From assembly GCA_036874045.1 (NCBI GenBank), contig CM072344.1, forward strand, positions 15,348,501 to 15,412,500: 64,000 bases of DNA, written 5' to 3'. Under the pieces are notes generated by a model, which saw nothing but the letters and a program-made list of their open reading frames with translations, made no database searches and was not told the origin of the DNA. This stretch comes from Cymodocea nodosa. Taxonomy: Eukaryota > Streptophyta > Magnoliopsida > Alismatales > Cymodoceaceae. The stretch's first letter is position 1, and each line of letters opens with the position of its first letter. Of the stretch, positions 10,660 to 24,800 are shown piece after piece. A program made the position numbers and the translations under genes.

Positions 10660-12881
10660 AATAAGATTTAAACTTGTGGAAAAATATAAAGTAACGATAA
10701 ATTTCGAATACAAATGGATTTTACTAATTTTATTCAATTCTTTTGTTAAATAATAGCGTTTTTTTTTACAAAAATTGAATCTAAAATCTTTTTTGTGTAA
10801 CTTTTTTTTTTTGATAATGTTGATGATTTTATCTTTAGTCAAGATTTAAACTTTAATAAGAATCACGAATATTGTTGTCCTTGTCAACTAATCCTGTTCA
10901 AATATATTTGAACGAAATCGATGAATTATACTAAAACAATTTCAAGAATAGATTTGGTATGAATCCAATTGTGATTCAAAAGTGGGAAATATCTAATTTA
11001 GTAAGTTAATATTTGATTGATTTTGACTACAATTCAAAACCCAATCTGTGGTCCAACTTGAACGCCGACATTCGGATTCATACTACTACCAATGCAATTA
11101 TTAGAAATGATAATGTTGAACCGTACAAATAATTATGTGATTTTTAGATCAAACACAACATTTTCCAATGAATTAAAGAATGAAGAAAAGGAATTTTGCC
11201 TCCTACTTTACAGATGTTTGCTTGGTTGGACACCTGAAGAAATGTTGCATTTTGAATGATCAAAATTTTTTTAAAAAAAATCTGATTGAATTTGTCTAAT
11301 GATTTATAATTCAATTTTTAAGAATCTGATAGTTCCAACATTTTATCTGTTCGTGATACTTTCATATAATTTTGTGCATTGTAAGTATCTAAAATCAAAC
11401 ACTCTTTTATCTAAACATCTAAAGAAACAAAATCTAGTCTTAATAAAAGATGACTCGTCACTTGATAAAAGAACGGATTGATTGATTGATTGTTATTATA
11501 GATTACTTATATGCATATAAAATATATAAAACCACAACTAAAAAAACCTATTGAAACAAAATTTTACATCTATTGAAAAGAAACAAAATATAACTTTATA
11601 TTAAATCTTCACTTTAATTTCACAAAAAAGTATTCTAAATCTTCGAGATCTTATCAAGCCGATTTTTTTCGGTACTTACATGATTGGAGCGGTCGGATGG
11701 TCCACAATATAATAACATAGGGAAGGTTAGTGTATGACGAATTTAACTAACAAAAAATAACGTGGTTGTCCAATGGCCCCGCCCGCACCAACCTCTCAGT
11801 CATTCTCAATATCCGTAGAGGTTGGTATTGCCCATATGATAAGGCCGAGTGCTTCATGGATCTTCTTTAAGACCACCTAATGCCAGATGCTTCTGTCGGC
11901 GTCCCTTGATTTAAGACCACCTAATGATTGAACATGCTCCCACCTCAACAATACTCAATAAGATTTTTTTTTTTCAAAGTTCAAAATAAAATAAAATTAA
12001 AATCATTCTGTGATGAAATAAGGAAAGAGAAGGGAAAAAAAGGGTCCAGAACAAATTTCAAACAAAGATACAACCTAAAAACAACCCAGATTAAAGGACG
12101 ACAAAGAACAAAACAGAAATAAAATCGAAGTATAACAGAAGAAACCAAGCAGAAGGTCAATAAAGATTTAGTTTCTTCCTTCGATTCCACTTCATCAGGC
12201 CAACTTTTAGAGCTAAAGGCCTATAATGCCCGTTCAGACTTCAGGGTAGTCCGGCTGGTTTTCTCTGGATTTGTTTGGTGGTAAACCTCTGTGCAATACT
12301 ATAATCAAAAATGGCTCAGTTGCCAACTCATTAAACAGGATTCATATGATAGACAGATCCATGCATGCATTGTCAAATGATATCTGGGATGAGTTGCTAG
12401 TTTGGCATTGTCGGATTATGACGGATGAATCAATTTGTACAGACTCCAGTATTATTTGGGATGGGTTGCTGGTTCACACAACTTTAACCAGGAAAAACTC
12501 TATGGTACATCAGTACACACATACTTTCTCTCATAAAGAATACCATAAATTCTTGAGGATAACAAAAATTCTGTCTCCCACTTTATACAAATAGGTCGAC
12601 ACCGAAATAGACATAATCTCTTGCCAAGTGTATTGCTATAAATTACAGAAAAAATTCGCTAGTACGGTGGTGACAAATTTGCAGATGTAGACACATCCCA
12701 CCGCATAGCAGTACACAAGCTTTAGTGAATCAGAAAAAGATCAATCAAATTCTGCTTCCTTCATTTTTCAATTTTGGCATAACATCTTATCGCAGATTTA
12801 CGAGTGCGCAATTTGTGGTGTAGAAGTCTTGCACCGACATGCACAGATACTAAATCACGCTAGTGCAGAATAAATCACATG
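10660..12881. other. intergenic between eIF4B and ARP9
   Basis: AT-rich with homopolymer runs. A 107-codon frame at 12271-12594 (plus strand) has no recognisable domain. The few hundred bases next to 12882 are likely the ARP9 3' untranslated region. A patch around 11770-11930 is more GC-rich, but I cannot assign it. Confidence 0.4.
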
Positions 12882-15800
12882 CTAGGAATTAATATATGAC
12901 ATTGCCACGGCCTGAAGATAATATGAATCCTTATATTTTCTGCCACTTCCTATATGAATGCTGTTCTTGATCCAGTCTTCTCGATGAATCCAAGCCTCCC
13001 GTGAAAAGTCAAGGATGCCAAGAATCTAAAGAAAATGTAACCGATGAATGAAATAAAATATTCTGACCAGAGGAAACAATGTTTTAAAAATGGGAAGCAG
13101 AAAGAAATGGCAGCTAGATGAATAAGCTAAGCCGGTGAATTTATAAAATTGAACAGACGTACGTCGAATATTTAAACAGAATAAAAGATATTCACAACAC
13201 TAAACCCTACGGAACCATATGAAACAGCCTATTATCCAACAAACCTTATGGATAGACAGCAACCTATATGAATTCAATCAATTCCAGTAAGCCTATTGTG
13301 CATGTTCATGTTGAAACCATGGGTCTAGAAGCATGATGCATTGAAAAGTGAAGATAAATTATTACATCATGATGCATATTTAGAGTTTATAAAAGCTGAA
13401 ACGCACGTTATCATCATGGTATTTGTACCATATCTCTGAATAGAACATGTACTTCAATCTACTTAGTTCATCAAGCATTGATTGAAGCACAATGTAGTTT
13501 TCTTACAAATATTGTGATTCCTATAGAAATCAAGTCACCATCACAACACTTAGCTAAACTCATGTAAGCCATCAAGGTTTTCTAATTGTAAATAAGGTGA
13601 TAATAGTTTTCCTTGTAGATTGTCCTCCGTACCAACTAGGTTTGTACAATATCTTTCAACATCAAATCAATGTAATTAGTACATGAGACATGCTATGACC
13701 ATAGAAGATAATTTTCCATTACTTTTTAGTCAGCATCCATTAAGTTGTAATTGTCTATGATAGTTTGGATCACATTTAATACTTCAACCTCCTTAATTAT
13801 GCTTATCATTAATTCATACAAAAACTTGTGGTCCTTTTTCTTGATAGATGCATCCACAAACCTTAAAAATCAGCACGACCGTCATAGTAAATCATAAAAT
13901 TTATGAGTTGTTTCCATATCACACTTGTCCATCGCACATAATTGTCACTCGACACATTGGCTATTCTCTTCAATCTATTGATGCAGTGATGTAGCTCTCC
14001 TTTCTCATCTCACACATGATGAGTTGATACTCCTAACACCTTATACTTCCAAGCAACATCAAGATAATTCCTCCATAATTCTTACTGAAGCACCGATAAG
14101 GTTCTTGATCCATGTATCACATTAGACCAAATAACACAAAGGAAGGCACATACTTGTCAGAAAAAAATGAAATCAGACCAGCAGACGTGAAAAAGTGAAT
14201 CCAGACAAAATGGGTAAAACAACACAAATAAGCACATAGATTAAACAAGGTCTGAAACAGGTTAAATAAGGTAACCAAACAACCATACATCATATGGGAG
14301 AAACACAACCACCAAACAGACAATTCTCAACCTGCCGCAAGGAAGCAAATGCTTTTGGAAGAGGAAAAACTACTTGTTACAGCTGCTGAAGGGATTATCA
14401 GCTGCTGATGGGCTACTAGATGGGCGAGAAGCTATTGGTAGCTGGTTGACAGCAGCTAGTACCATTCAGGCTGGTGGCAACAAGGAGGTATGAGTGGTGG
14501 CAGCGAGAGGATAAGATGGCGGTGGTGGTGACTGGTGAGGAGGATGAACATGGCAGTAGTCATTGCAGCCAAAGATTAGGAGAAAATAAAGTGTACATAA
14601 GCGTACGCATTAGTATGATTTAACCCAGGGCATAAAGCACTCACAGACGTGAGATCTTACATAAGCGTACGCATTAGTATTATTACAAAAAGTATAATTA
14701 TACATATTTTTTAAATATATGCATTGGTATGATTATACTTCGTGTTTTGATGTTATCTTAGCAAAATATTCATGTATTACAATGTTATTTAGAAAATAAT
14801 AGAGATAAAAGTATATATAATTACCTATACCAAAAAAAAGTATATATAATTACTATCAAGTATTTTTAAATACACAACACATGCATAAAAAAAAATAAAA
14901 ATAGATATATGTGTGCCTAGACAACTAACTATGACAGGGAGTGTCATTGGAATAAGGATAAACGTATCCTTATAAAGATTCACATACATTTATGCTTTTG
15001 TAATCCTATATATAGAGGGAAGTACTCTAATGATTTTCTATATGTGTGTCATTGAACATGCATGAAAAACCAAATATTTACAATCACCAAATATTTCCAA
15101 AATTTTATATGACAAGATAAAAATGAACATAAGATAATATAACCTAGTTTAGGTGGTCAAATATTTCCTTAGAGCCAATAACAAACATACAACTAAAATT
15201 TACTCTGCAATTCAATATAGTGTATAGATATATTAAAGATTAGCATATATGTAATATGTGGCTGATGAGCACTAAGAACATGAAGATAATAAAATTCAGT
15301 CAAATAGCAGAGAGAACAGACTGACCGCTCCACCTTTCCATGGCACAAATGAGGGATCGGTTCTTGATTGTAAAACCTGTGTTCATTAAAGCAATAAATA
15401 TTTATTCAGAATTGAAAATAACAATAATTAAGTGTTTAAACTTCCAGAGAAAAACACTACATCAAAATAGAATAGAACATTAACTTCTGTATTACATCAC
15501 ATCCTTTAACCATGTATTACATTTCCAACTTTCATTTACTATCACCTAGATTTTAATCATGACTTCTGATAAATGTTATTATACAGATTTGACATAAACC
15601 AATACATATTACGAAGTAGAGGAGCTTGGGGTGTCCTTCAACTTTATCCACTTAATAAAAACATCTTAGAAAAAGATGTTGTAGTGAACCTCATTGGTAA
15701 ACATGATAATGTAGGTGCTAACCTTTGGCCTCAATCACTAGCGTATCATAATGATTCTCAATAAAGCCACCCAACTCACCAACATAAAGGGTCATACCTT

Positions 15801-18800
15801 GTTTCCAAGGCTTCTTTTCGGTGGCAAGGCCTAAAAATTTGTTGGACGCCTAATAGATGATGTGCTTTTGCTCAGCACTAACTAGTGCTGAGCTAGGGCC
15901 ACTGAAAGTCAATGGCCCATCCCCCTAGCTCTAGTGTTATGACTGGAGTAATTGGCAACCAACAATGATGTTGCTTGGCACCTTAACCCAATGTCTATTG
16001 AGAGGTAACCACAATGAATAGGCATTTCAAACCCATCCTTGAGAACACAAGTCTCAAAGATTAGGCCTAATGTATTGCAACAATGTGTATCACTATCTCA
16101 GATACCCTATCTTAGACAAAATGGGTTATGACTCATCATCATCGAGCCAAAAATAGTTCATTCCTAAATGTGGGATGATGACCTAGTAACCAACAAATAT
16201 TGTTTGACATTTGATGTCGTAAAAATCATTGTCTAGTCTTTACCGTAAAGGAGACAACTCTACGATGCTTAAGAGTGGGGATTAGATTTCATAATAAAAG
16301 TTGGCAAGAGATTCAGTCCATAATGACAAGTGCATTTAAAAGATCTTTATAGCCGTTGTTGTGAATATGGTAGGTGAGAATTGACCAATCACTGATAAGC
16401 ATATGGTGGTCAACTATTGAAGGATGCACCAATTGTAAATTGCTTCTCCAGACAATTGCTTGCCTACCAGACAGTGTGGTTGGAAATCCAATTTTGGCAT
16501 GATAGCCAAGTTAGGAAACATTAAAGAGATAGTGTAGTGGGTAGACCTAATTAGACTGGTCACCCAATTAATACTCTAGTGGTGGGAGAAACCAGATCTA
16601 AACAACGGCCACCATTTCAAGTTCTTTTTTTGAAAGGCGCCACCATATCAATGCTTTAATCAATTGAAATTTATCTGATCAAAATGTCTTTGTTATGGGA
16701 GAACTTGAAAAGATACAAAAATTGATAATACAATAAATCCAACTGAAATTAGTTAAGAATGCATTTCAATGTGAAATCAACTTGAAACTTTCTTAACACA
16801 AAACCCTAGTATAGAAAAAGACACGTATATCATTCAAACAAATATTAAATTTTTTATACTAATATATGACCTTACCTCCACCGTGTCAATAGCTTCATTT
16901 GATGGGATGGCATGTAAAACCCTGTCGAAAAATTCCAAGAGAGAATACTTTAAAACATGATCTTCATCATGTATTTGATAAATAAAAATAAAGGAACTAA
17001 AAATCAAGAGTAGGTTAGTAGCAAGATTGCATCTAAATGTTAATTATCCCAATCTAAAACCCTTTCTTATCCTTTTCTCATAGTTTGTAAATAAATGGTT
17101 TCAATCAGCCTATATAAGAAATGAAGTTCGACAACAGCAGTGTCATCATTTTAACTTAATTTATGATTGATAATGTGAATGCTCATTCCCATCAAGCATT
17201 ACCCTTCCATGGTTGCATTTCATGTCAACTTTGATATCAATGACTACCTCTTGATTTTATATATTCCCATCATTACCCAAAAAAAGAGTTTGAAAAAAGA
17301 AAAACAGAAATATAAGACAACTTTTTTGCATAGAGAAATGAATGAGAAGACATTATGCAACAACACTCAATGTCTACAAGCTGGTTCATGTTAATATCCA
17401 AAATCATCTGACATTTTTCTTGTGAAAGGTGAGGATCAATCATGGCTTGCCTCTTTTAGTAAGAATTTCAATATTGAGAACAAGCTGAACCACTTTTATA
17501 ATTAACATTAAGGAGGACTACTCACTTTTATTGCATATTACATTACTACAATAGACAATAAGAATCTATATCTGTAACATCAGACAACAACAATCTATAT
17601 CCGTAACACATATAAAACATATGACCTTGCTTCTTTGTGTGTTTCCGTCAAGGACTAACCAACATTAAATATTTTGTTGAGAATGGTTCTTTCAACGGTT
17701 GATTGCACTGTCAATTTCATACAGATATCCTCTCTATTTTACTCTTTTAAAAAATGCCCTATCTATGGAGCATGGTTTTCTTGCCCAACAAGAATGATTC
17801 CATCGGTATCTTATTGTGGAAGTCCTAGCCTTGAGAGGAGAGATGTGACATTATTTCAATCATGAATTGAAAACCGTTTCAGTACTAAAGTTTTCAACAA
17901 CCCTGCCATATCCCTACCATATGGTGCTGGTTAACTTAAAATCAATTTTCCTAAATGCTCACCCTCATATCTAATGAATATCCGAAAGCATGATGACTTG
18001 AAATGCTTCTCCTTACCAGCTAACCACAAATGAATATTTTTCATAGCCATGCTAAAATTGTGCAAGCTAAACATATCACAGATAATCGCCTTGGATTGGT
18101 TAAACAATCAAACTGTATCTGTAGATTAAAGAAGAATACATTATATCAAATCATGTGCAAGTGAAATGTTAAATTCGTTGTTTAATTTATTGTGGACATT
18201 CATGACTTGAAGGAATACAAATGGAATGACAGAAATATATGATTTCATCTCATTAATAACATAGGATGCATCTGTATTGCTTTAATTTGATGTGTTGTAC
18301 TTGTAAACTGTAGTAGAGGCATGAAAGTAAACATCGACACATGTCAGTGAAATGTCCATCAACATGTGTTAGTTTTTTAAATTAACAAAATGGCATCAAA
18401 ATCAATGTCAATGTGGTAATTTGTTAAAAAAAGATGATTTCCTTTATCATATTTCTATCAACATGACTTCTAACATAATGAAATTTTACTAACATGTATC
18501 CGAATTTCAACTTACCAAAGTTTGGTATGAGATTGAAGTCAAATTCCTTGAGCAGAGATGGACATAAACAACATTATTACTAGTCTATCATATTGTTTAT
18601 GTTACTTATATAGCATTATTATTCTTTGTCCAAGAGTGAATCTTAACGCAATAGTAAGGTCACTCCATTGTGATTTGGAGGTCATGGATTCAAATCTTAA
18701 GTAAAACATCTACAATTAATGAAGATAAGGCTACATATGATTGGATCCTCCTTAAATCATACATTGTTGGAAATCTCATGCATTAGGATTCTCCCCTTTT

Positions 18801-21800
18801 ATTCTCATTCTATCCTTAGAGGACATCATTATTATCAGCACCACCAACTCTGACTAAAAGGATCCATCCCTTCATAGCTGATCCCAAACCCAGATAGTTG
18901 CCTAAGAGTGCTAGCGCTAGATAGTTGTAAAAACTTGCCAATTCCTTAAGACCATGAATTCTAAAGATAAATTTGGAAGATCTTTAGATTCATGTGGCCA
19001 ATCCCACGCAGTGGGATCATAGCTTAGATTTTTGTTCTATTGGCACCACCACTAATATGTTCGAACCTAGGAACAAAGATTCCAATGGCTGAAGGGAATT
19101 TAAATGCAACTTTCTTCCACAAGGAGGCAAATTCCTGGATAGGAAATGATTCTTGATCGTACCCACAAAGAATTGAGGAGGCTTGTTCTTTATGTATTTA
19201 TATGCCACAATGATTCGGCTTAAATATTGATTTTTCTCTTTCAATTCAATCCCAATTTCCGTTATTGAGGGTGGAGGAAGAAGATTGTTGCTTCTATGAA
19301 ATCATGATGCAGGCCAACAAAGTATGGTAAATAAAACAAAATAGTGAAGCCGGAGAAATAACCTTTCTTCAACGGCAGCAACAAGGCCAGTTGTCAGAGC
19401 CACACCACCAATCTGGTACGAGAAAAATCATTATACATATTATTATCTCAAAAATGACCAACAGCATATGTTAGATCTCCATCCACTCACAAGCTGTATG
19501 CTGCAAAACAACTTCCTCTGAAGGTCTATTCGCCCTAGAAAATGTCAAAAAATCTTACTGATAGCTGCATTAAACTTAAGTCAATAATATTCAGAAAGTT
19601 CATAATCATACCCGTTGAAAGTATGCTGCTAGTAATAGCCTCAGCAAGGCCAATCTTGTCCTCCCGTTTAATTCTAGTTTGAAAAACAGGGTAGCCATCC
19701 CACATGGTCAGCCCATTGTTGGAACCAAAATAGGGGCTATCAGAATTTTCAGGCCTCCACATATCGTCAAGCATATCCTCATAGTCATAGAACCTAAAAA
19801 ATCATCAAAGCAGAAAATATTAAACTATCCATTATTAACAATAAAAAAACTAATAAAAAGGTATCATCACTAACCAAGATTTGGGGGGTGGCAGATACTC
19901 TTCTGGGACTAAAAGCTTTGGACAAAATAGACCCATTGGTGGGACCTATTAATAAGCATCATCATTAGCTAGCAGCCACATCAACTGCCTAGAATAAAGA
20001 GGACATCTTAACAAGAATTATAAGCTGGTAACTACACCAACTTCCTAAAATAAGGAAAATTAATTATCGTAGAGTTCATAAAGTTGGAGATAATTATGCT
20101 GCATTTCAGACAATTCATATTAGCTGAAATATGTCATGGTATTAATGAATGCAACAAAACATCCATGCAACAACATTGTTTCTGTAGTATCAGACCTCAT
20201 AAAGATAGTGAGACTTGAGGCAACACTAAGATTGCTCTACATTACCTGGACAAAACTATCAAATCTTAAAAAACAAACTTTCCATTTACAAAGATAAGAT
20301 AGCATGCAATTAGAGCCTCTGAAGACCTTATATTGATGAAAACCTAGTACTAGGTTCGCCCTTTTTAGTATCAGACCTATTTAAGTTCATCTAGACCTAA
20401 CCTGCATAAAGAAAGCGTAAAAGGGGCAAATATCAGGAGTTGATTATGGACCAAACCAACCATAAGCTGAAGGCCAGGTCAATTTGTATGTTCTACAGTA
20501 AATGACAATGTCACTAAGATCAAAATTGTCAGTTTGAAACTGAATCAAGTAATCCTCCTATAAGTGACAAACGATATTTCACTCCAAGTAAACAAATGCA
20601 AATCTTTGCTACATTTCTTTCATTAAAATAAATTAAAAAAGGACAGAATATCTTAGCTCCTAAAGTAAAGAAACAACTACATTTACAAACAGATATTATG
20701 AACTTTCCATACATCACATAACCAAAAATGAAACCACAATAGTCTTACCAAATAAATATATACATATACATTATATACTAATAAGTAGGTAATCCTACTC
20801 GATGACATACATTAAGAGAATATAGCCTTGACTTGTAAGATCCAACTGGCATGCCTTCCTCATAGGAATTAACCAAAGACACCGCATCAAATTCACCTTC
20901 CTGGATATTTCTCAAATGGCATAGTTAACAACAATACCATAATCATAGTATCATACTACAAAAGAAATATAAGCAACAATTGAAATCATTAGCAAGGTAA
21001 CAAAAATGGCAAATTTACAAATTAAATACAACAATCCAAGCCATAATCCCACCATGAAGGATTGACCACATGAATCATTTTTTCCATGTATTTCTATCTA
21101 TGGTCAAAAACTGAATAAATGGAATATAAGTTTAATGAAAATAAAAATAATGATGAAGGTATATACTTAGCCATAAGATTCATAAAAGTAATTAAGATTT
21201 ATAATTAGTAATGGGTTAATTATAAAGATGTCATTCACAGAATTAAAGTAAGATAGTTGAAGTGGAGAAATGCTTTTGGGGTATTATGTAATAAAAGGAT
21301 AACTTTAACATTTAAAAGAAAATTCTATAAAACTACCTTTTGCTTAGTTACACTTTGACTTAGAATATTAGACCATAAAACATGACCATATGCAAAAAGT
21401 TAGAATTGCTGAGATGTGTATACTTAAACGGATAAGTGGTGATACCATGAGCAGATCCCAAAGACTAGACCACCCTCAAACTTGGGGCACTACACTTTAC
21501 CAGGAGAGCAAGGCAAACCCCCCTATAAGCACTCCATTTAACCCCTTTCAGAAAGAATTGTTTCATAATGTTGTCGATCCTATTGCATACAACAATGGGA
21601 ATTCTGCCATATAGAGGAAATAAATAAGATTGTATAGGATAATTGACAAGAGCATCGGTTTTTCACCACAGGATAGGAACTTTGCCTGCCAACTTGAATG
21701 CTTTTTGTTTCAAATGGTCAATCACCCAGTTCTAGTTTGTGACTTTCACTGGTTTGATGCCTAAAAGGAGACCTAAGCACTTGCCTAAAAGATTTTTTGC

Positions 21801-24800
21801 AACCTAATTTTCTGGCCGAGTATCACAGCAAACACCGACAATTGTGAGCTTCTGAAAGTCGACATTCAACCCCCTCACCACTACAAAGAAACTCAGTAAG
21901 CACATCAAGTTCCACATCTACTCCACAGATGCATCAAAATGGCAATCATATAATCTACTTATTGTCAACAAAAGCACAAGAAAAGTAATTACCTAGATAG
22001 TCACAAGAAAAGAAAAGGATAAAGGACAAAAAGATGTTCAGAAAAAAGAAGAAGGATCAACCAAGAACTATAAATTAATAATTCATTTACAGAAAGAAAA
22101 CTCAAAGTTATGAAAAGAACATCTTAAAAATAATACAAATTATTAAGGAACTCCAACCAGCTTGAGTTAGATTACATACTCGAATTTGACAGTAAGATTC
22201 CCTTATTTTATTCAGCATCAACAAGTCAATTGGTTTCATTAGTGGACTTGTATGAATCTTTGGCCAAGTTTGACGATTTTCTTGGATCCATAAGAGGCAC
22301 CTGGATATGTCCTGTGAAAATTCAAGAGCAAGTGGTCTAATCAATTCTTTCGAACAGAACTACAGTATTATCCATAATAACCTCCATCAAAGAACTTTCA
22401 TAAAATGAAATGAATTTCACAGTTTTTTAAAAATAGAATTTGAATGGAAACTTAGAAGTTGATTTCATGCAATTTTTCTATTTTTTGAAAAAAAAAAAAC
22501 ATTTTTAAATACCATAACTTTTTAAGCACAAAATAACATTAAATCTAGCAAAGGAAACAAATCAATAAAGAGTAGGACTTTGATAAACTGTAAATTCTAC
22601 AAAAAAATTACTTAAAACTAAAAGACTAATATCACAGAGAAAACTTGGTTTTGTTATAGATTTTTTCTACAACACTTTTTTTAAAAGAGACAAGCACACT
22701 CTTCAACAAAAATACTACACTAGCATTTAATGCAAAACAGAAAAAAAAAATTAAAATATCAAATTATATAAGTATCTTGATTAGGATAGAAATGACTTAC
22801 ATCTCCTCCAAATGGCAAGATCATAGTCGTGGATGGTAAAGCCACTCCATCCTGAACATCAAATTCACCAATCGTGATTAGCATGGAGAATTACATCCAC
22901 TGTATAATGATAAGGTTATCACACCTAGTAGCTAAAATTAAATGAAGGCTTGGTATTGGATTCTGGGCGAGAGAATTTGGAAGTGTGTTGAACTTTGGTG
23001 GAAACAATGATGGAAATTCAACCAAAACAAAATAGTTTTGAATAGTATAAGAACTAAGAATTTTAATTTTAAAGCTTATGAAAAGTTACAATAAGAAATA
23101 ATGCATTTTAAACTTATTTTAAGATACTTGTAACATTAAAATTTCTAAAATATAAGAAATTGTTACAAATAAACTACCAATGTAAAGAAAAAAATAAATA
23201 TCAAAATAAGTCGAAAAAACTATAATTGATTTTACTAGTATTAAGATTTTTCCTTTTCTAAAGATTTATAACATTGCACCTTAGATCAATATAGTATTAA
23301 TATAAATATGTTAAAAAAACGTTGTAGATATGTAAGTTATATCATGTAATTATTTTTAAAGATAGAAAATACTTCTAAAAACCAGAAACCATATGCAAAA
23401 GAGGAAATTCATATCCAAAAATGACATCAAAGTGCATGAAATTTGATCAAAAATTATAAAAAAGGATGAATACTTTAACCCATCCCCTTAACAGCACTAG
23501 TGAGCAACCATAAAAAAAAAGAAGCATTCATGAGATCTTTAACTTTGGTGGGAAGAAGATGTGAGAGTGAGCGGAGCAAGAGCAAAGCAAGCTCTATAGG
23601 TGGTATGTTTGACTTGAAACTCCATGATAATTGAAAATAAGAAAATAATATATTTTCACATTCATCAAGAACTTGCTCAAAATTTATAATAATATATTCA
23701 ATGAAGTATATTGACTATTGAGGGGTCTGGATTAAAGAATTATCAACGATTAAGATTATAGATTTTGAGGGGTCTACGGTTAGTGTTGAGGATGGGGTGG
23801 GTATAGGGTTGCAAGAATATGATGGGGATTGACAAATATATCTTAAAAATGCGAAATTTTTGTAATATATATAGAGAAATCAAAATTCAATGTTCATTTT
23901 TAAAGGAAACAAAGAGACAGAAAAGGTAAAAAGTACATGTTGTGTAGGAACATATTCATATTTGTATGTGCAAGTATGAATGTATCTACAACTTACAAGT
24001 TTTGTGCAGGTGTTGAATATCCATCAAAGTGTGCTATAAAAATTCAATGCTTCTTCCTATTTATTGTGTAGTCAACGTAATTAACTTTATTTATATGCAT
24101 GGCCAACATGATTAACTGTTGTTTGTGCCTGCTCATTAATGCTTGCACATTACAACAACCTTCACTGCAAAAGCTTCTATTAGTGTATTAGGGTCCATTT
24201 CTATGACCTAGAAAGTTAGAAAAGTCATAAAATAAAAAGTCAAAAAAATTAGAAATTAAAAAGTCGGGAAAGTAAAATTTGAAAATGTTTGTGCCACCGA
24301 CAGAAAGTTAAGAAAATTATATAGTTGTTGAAATTTTTTTCTTAATTTACTTATAATACATATTTGAAATTAAAAATAAATTAATTTAATATTATATATT
24401 TTAAGAATCATAAAATATATTTTTTAACTATTTATGATCATAAATCTTAAAAAGCATAAATAAAAAATATTGAAATACAACATTAAATAGGAGTAAATTA
24501 TAACATTGAAACGCAAAGTCATATCATCCAATATTTAAAATATTCCACCACAAACTCTTAATCGAAGACAATACAAAATATAGTTCATGATTTAATAATG
24601 ACAATTATGTTACATAGATTGAGACATTGTTGCAGGCATTTGATCTACCATTTTTTTTCTTTGTTCTTAACAATTGTTGCTACATAGATTGTGTACTACC
24701 TTAGCAGCTAAATATTTGAACTTCTATAATTGCCTTGTTACATAGGAAAACCTTTGTAATATTCTTTTGTGGGTACTTTGTACTAGAAAATTAAGTCTAC

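Noticed and set aside
9544-10661. Several open frames in other phases and on the plus strand over eIF4B exon 1 and its promoter
   Set aside because: They overlap a confidently identified exon, are Ser/Pro/Arg low complexity, and one runs through the CT repeat and TATA box.
12271-12594. 107-codon plus-strand frame downstream of ARP9
   Set aside because: No recognisable domain, ordinary composition, no splice or promoter context. Likely chance, or the ARP9 3' region read in reverse.
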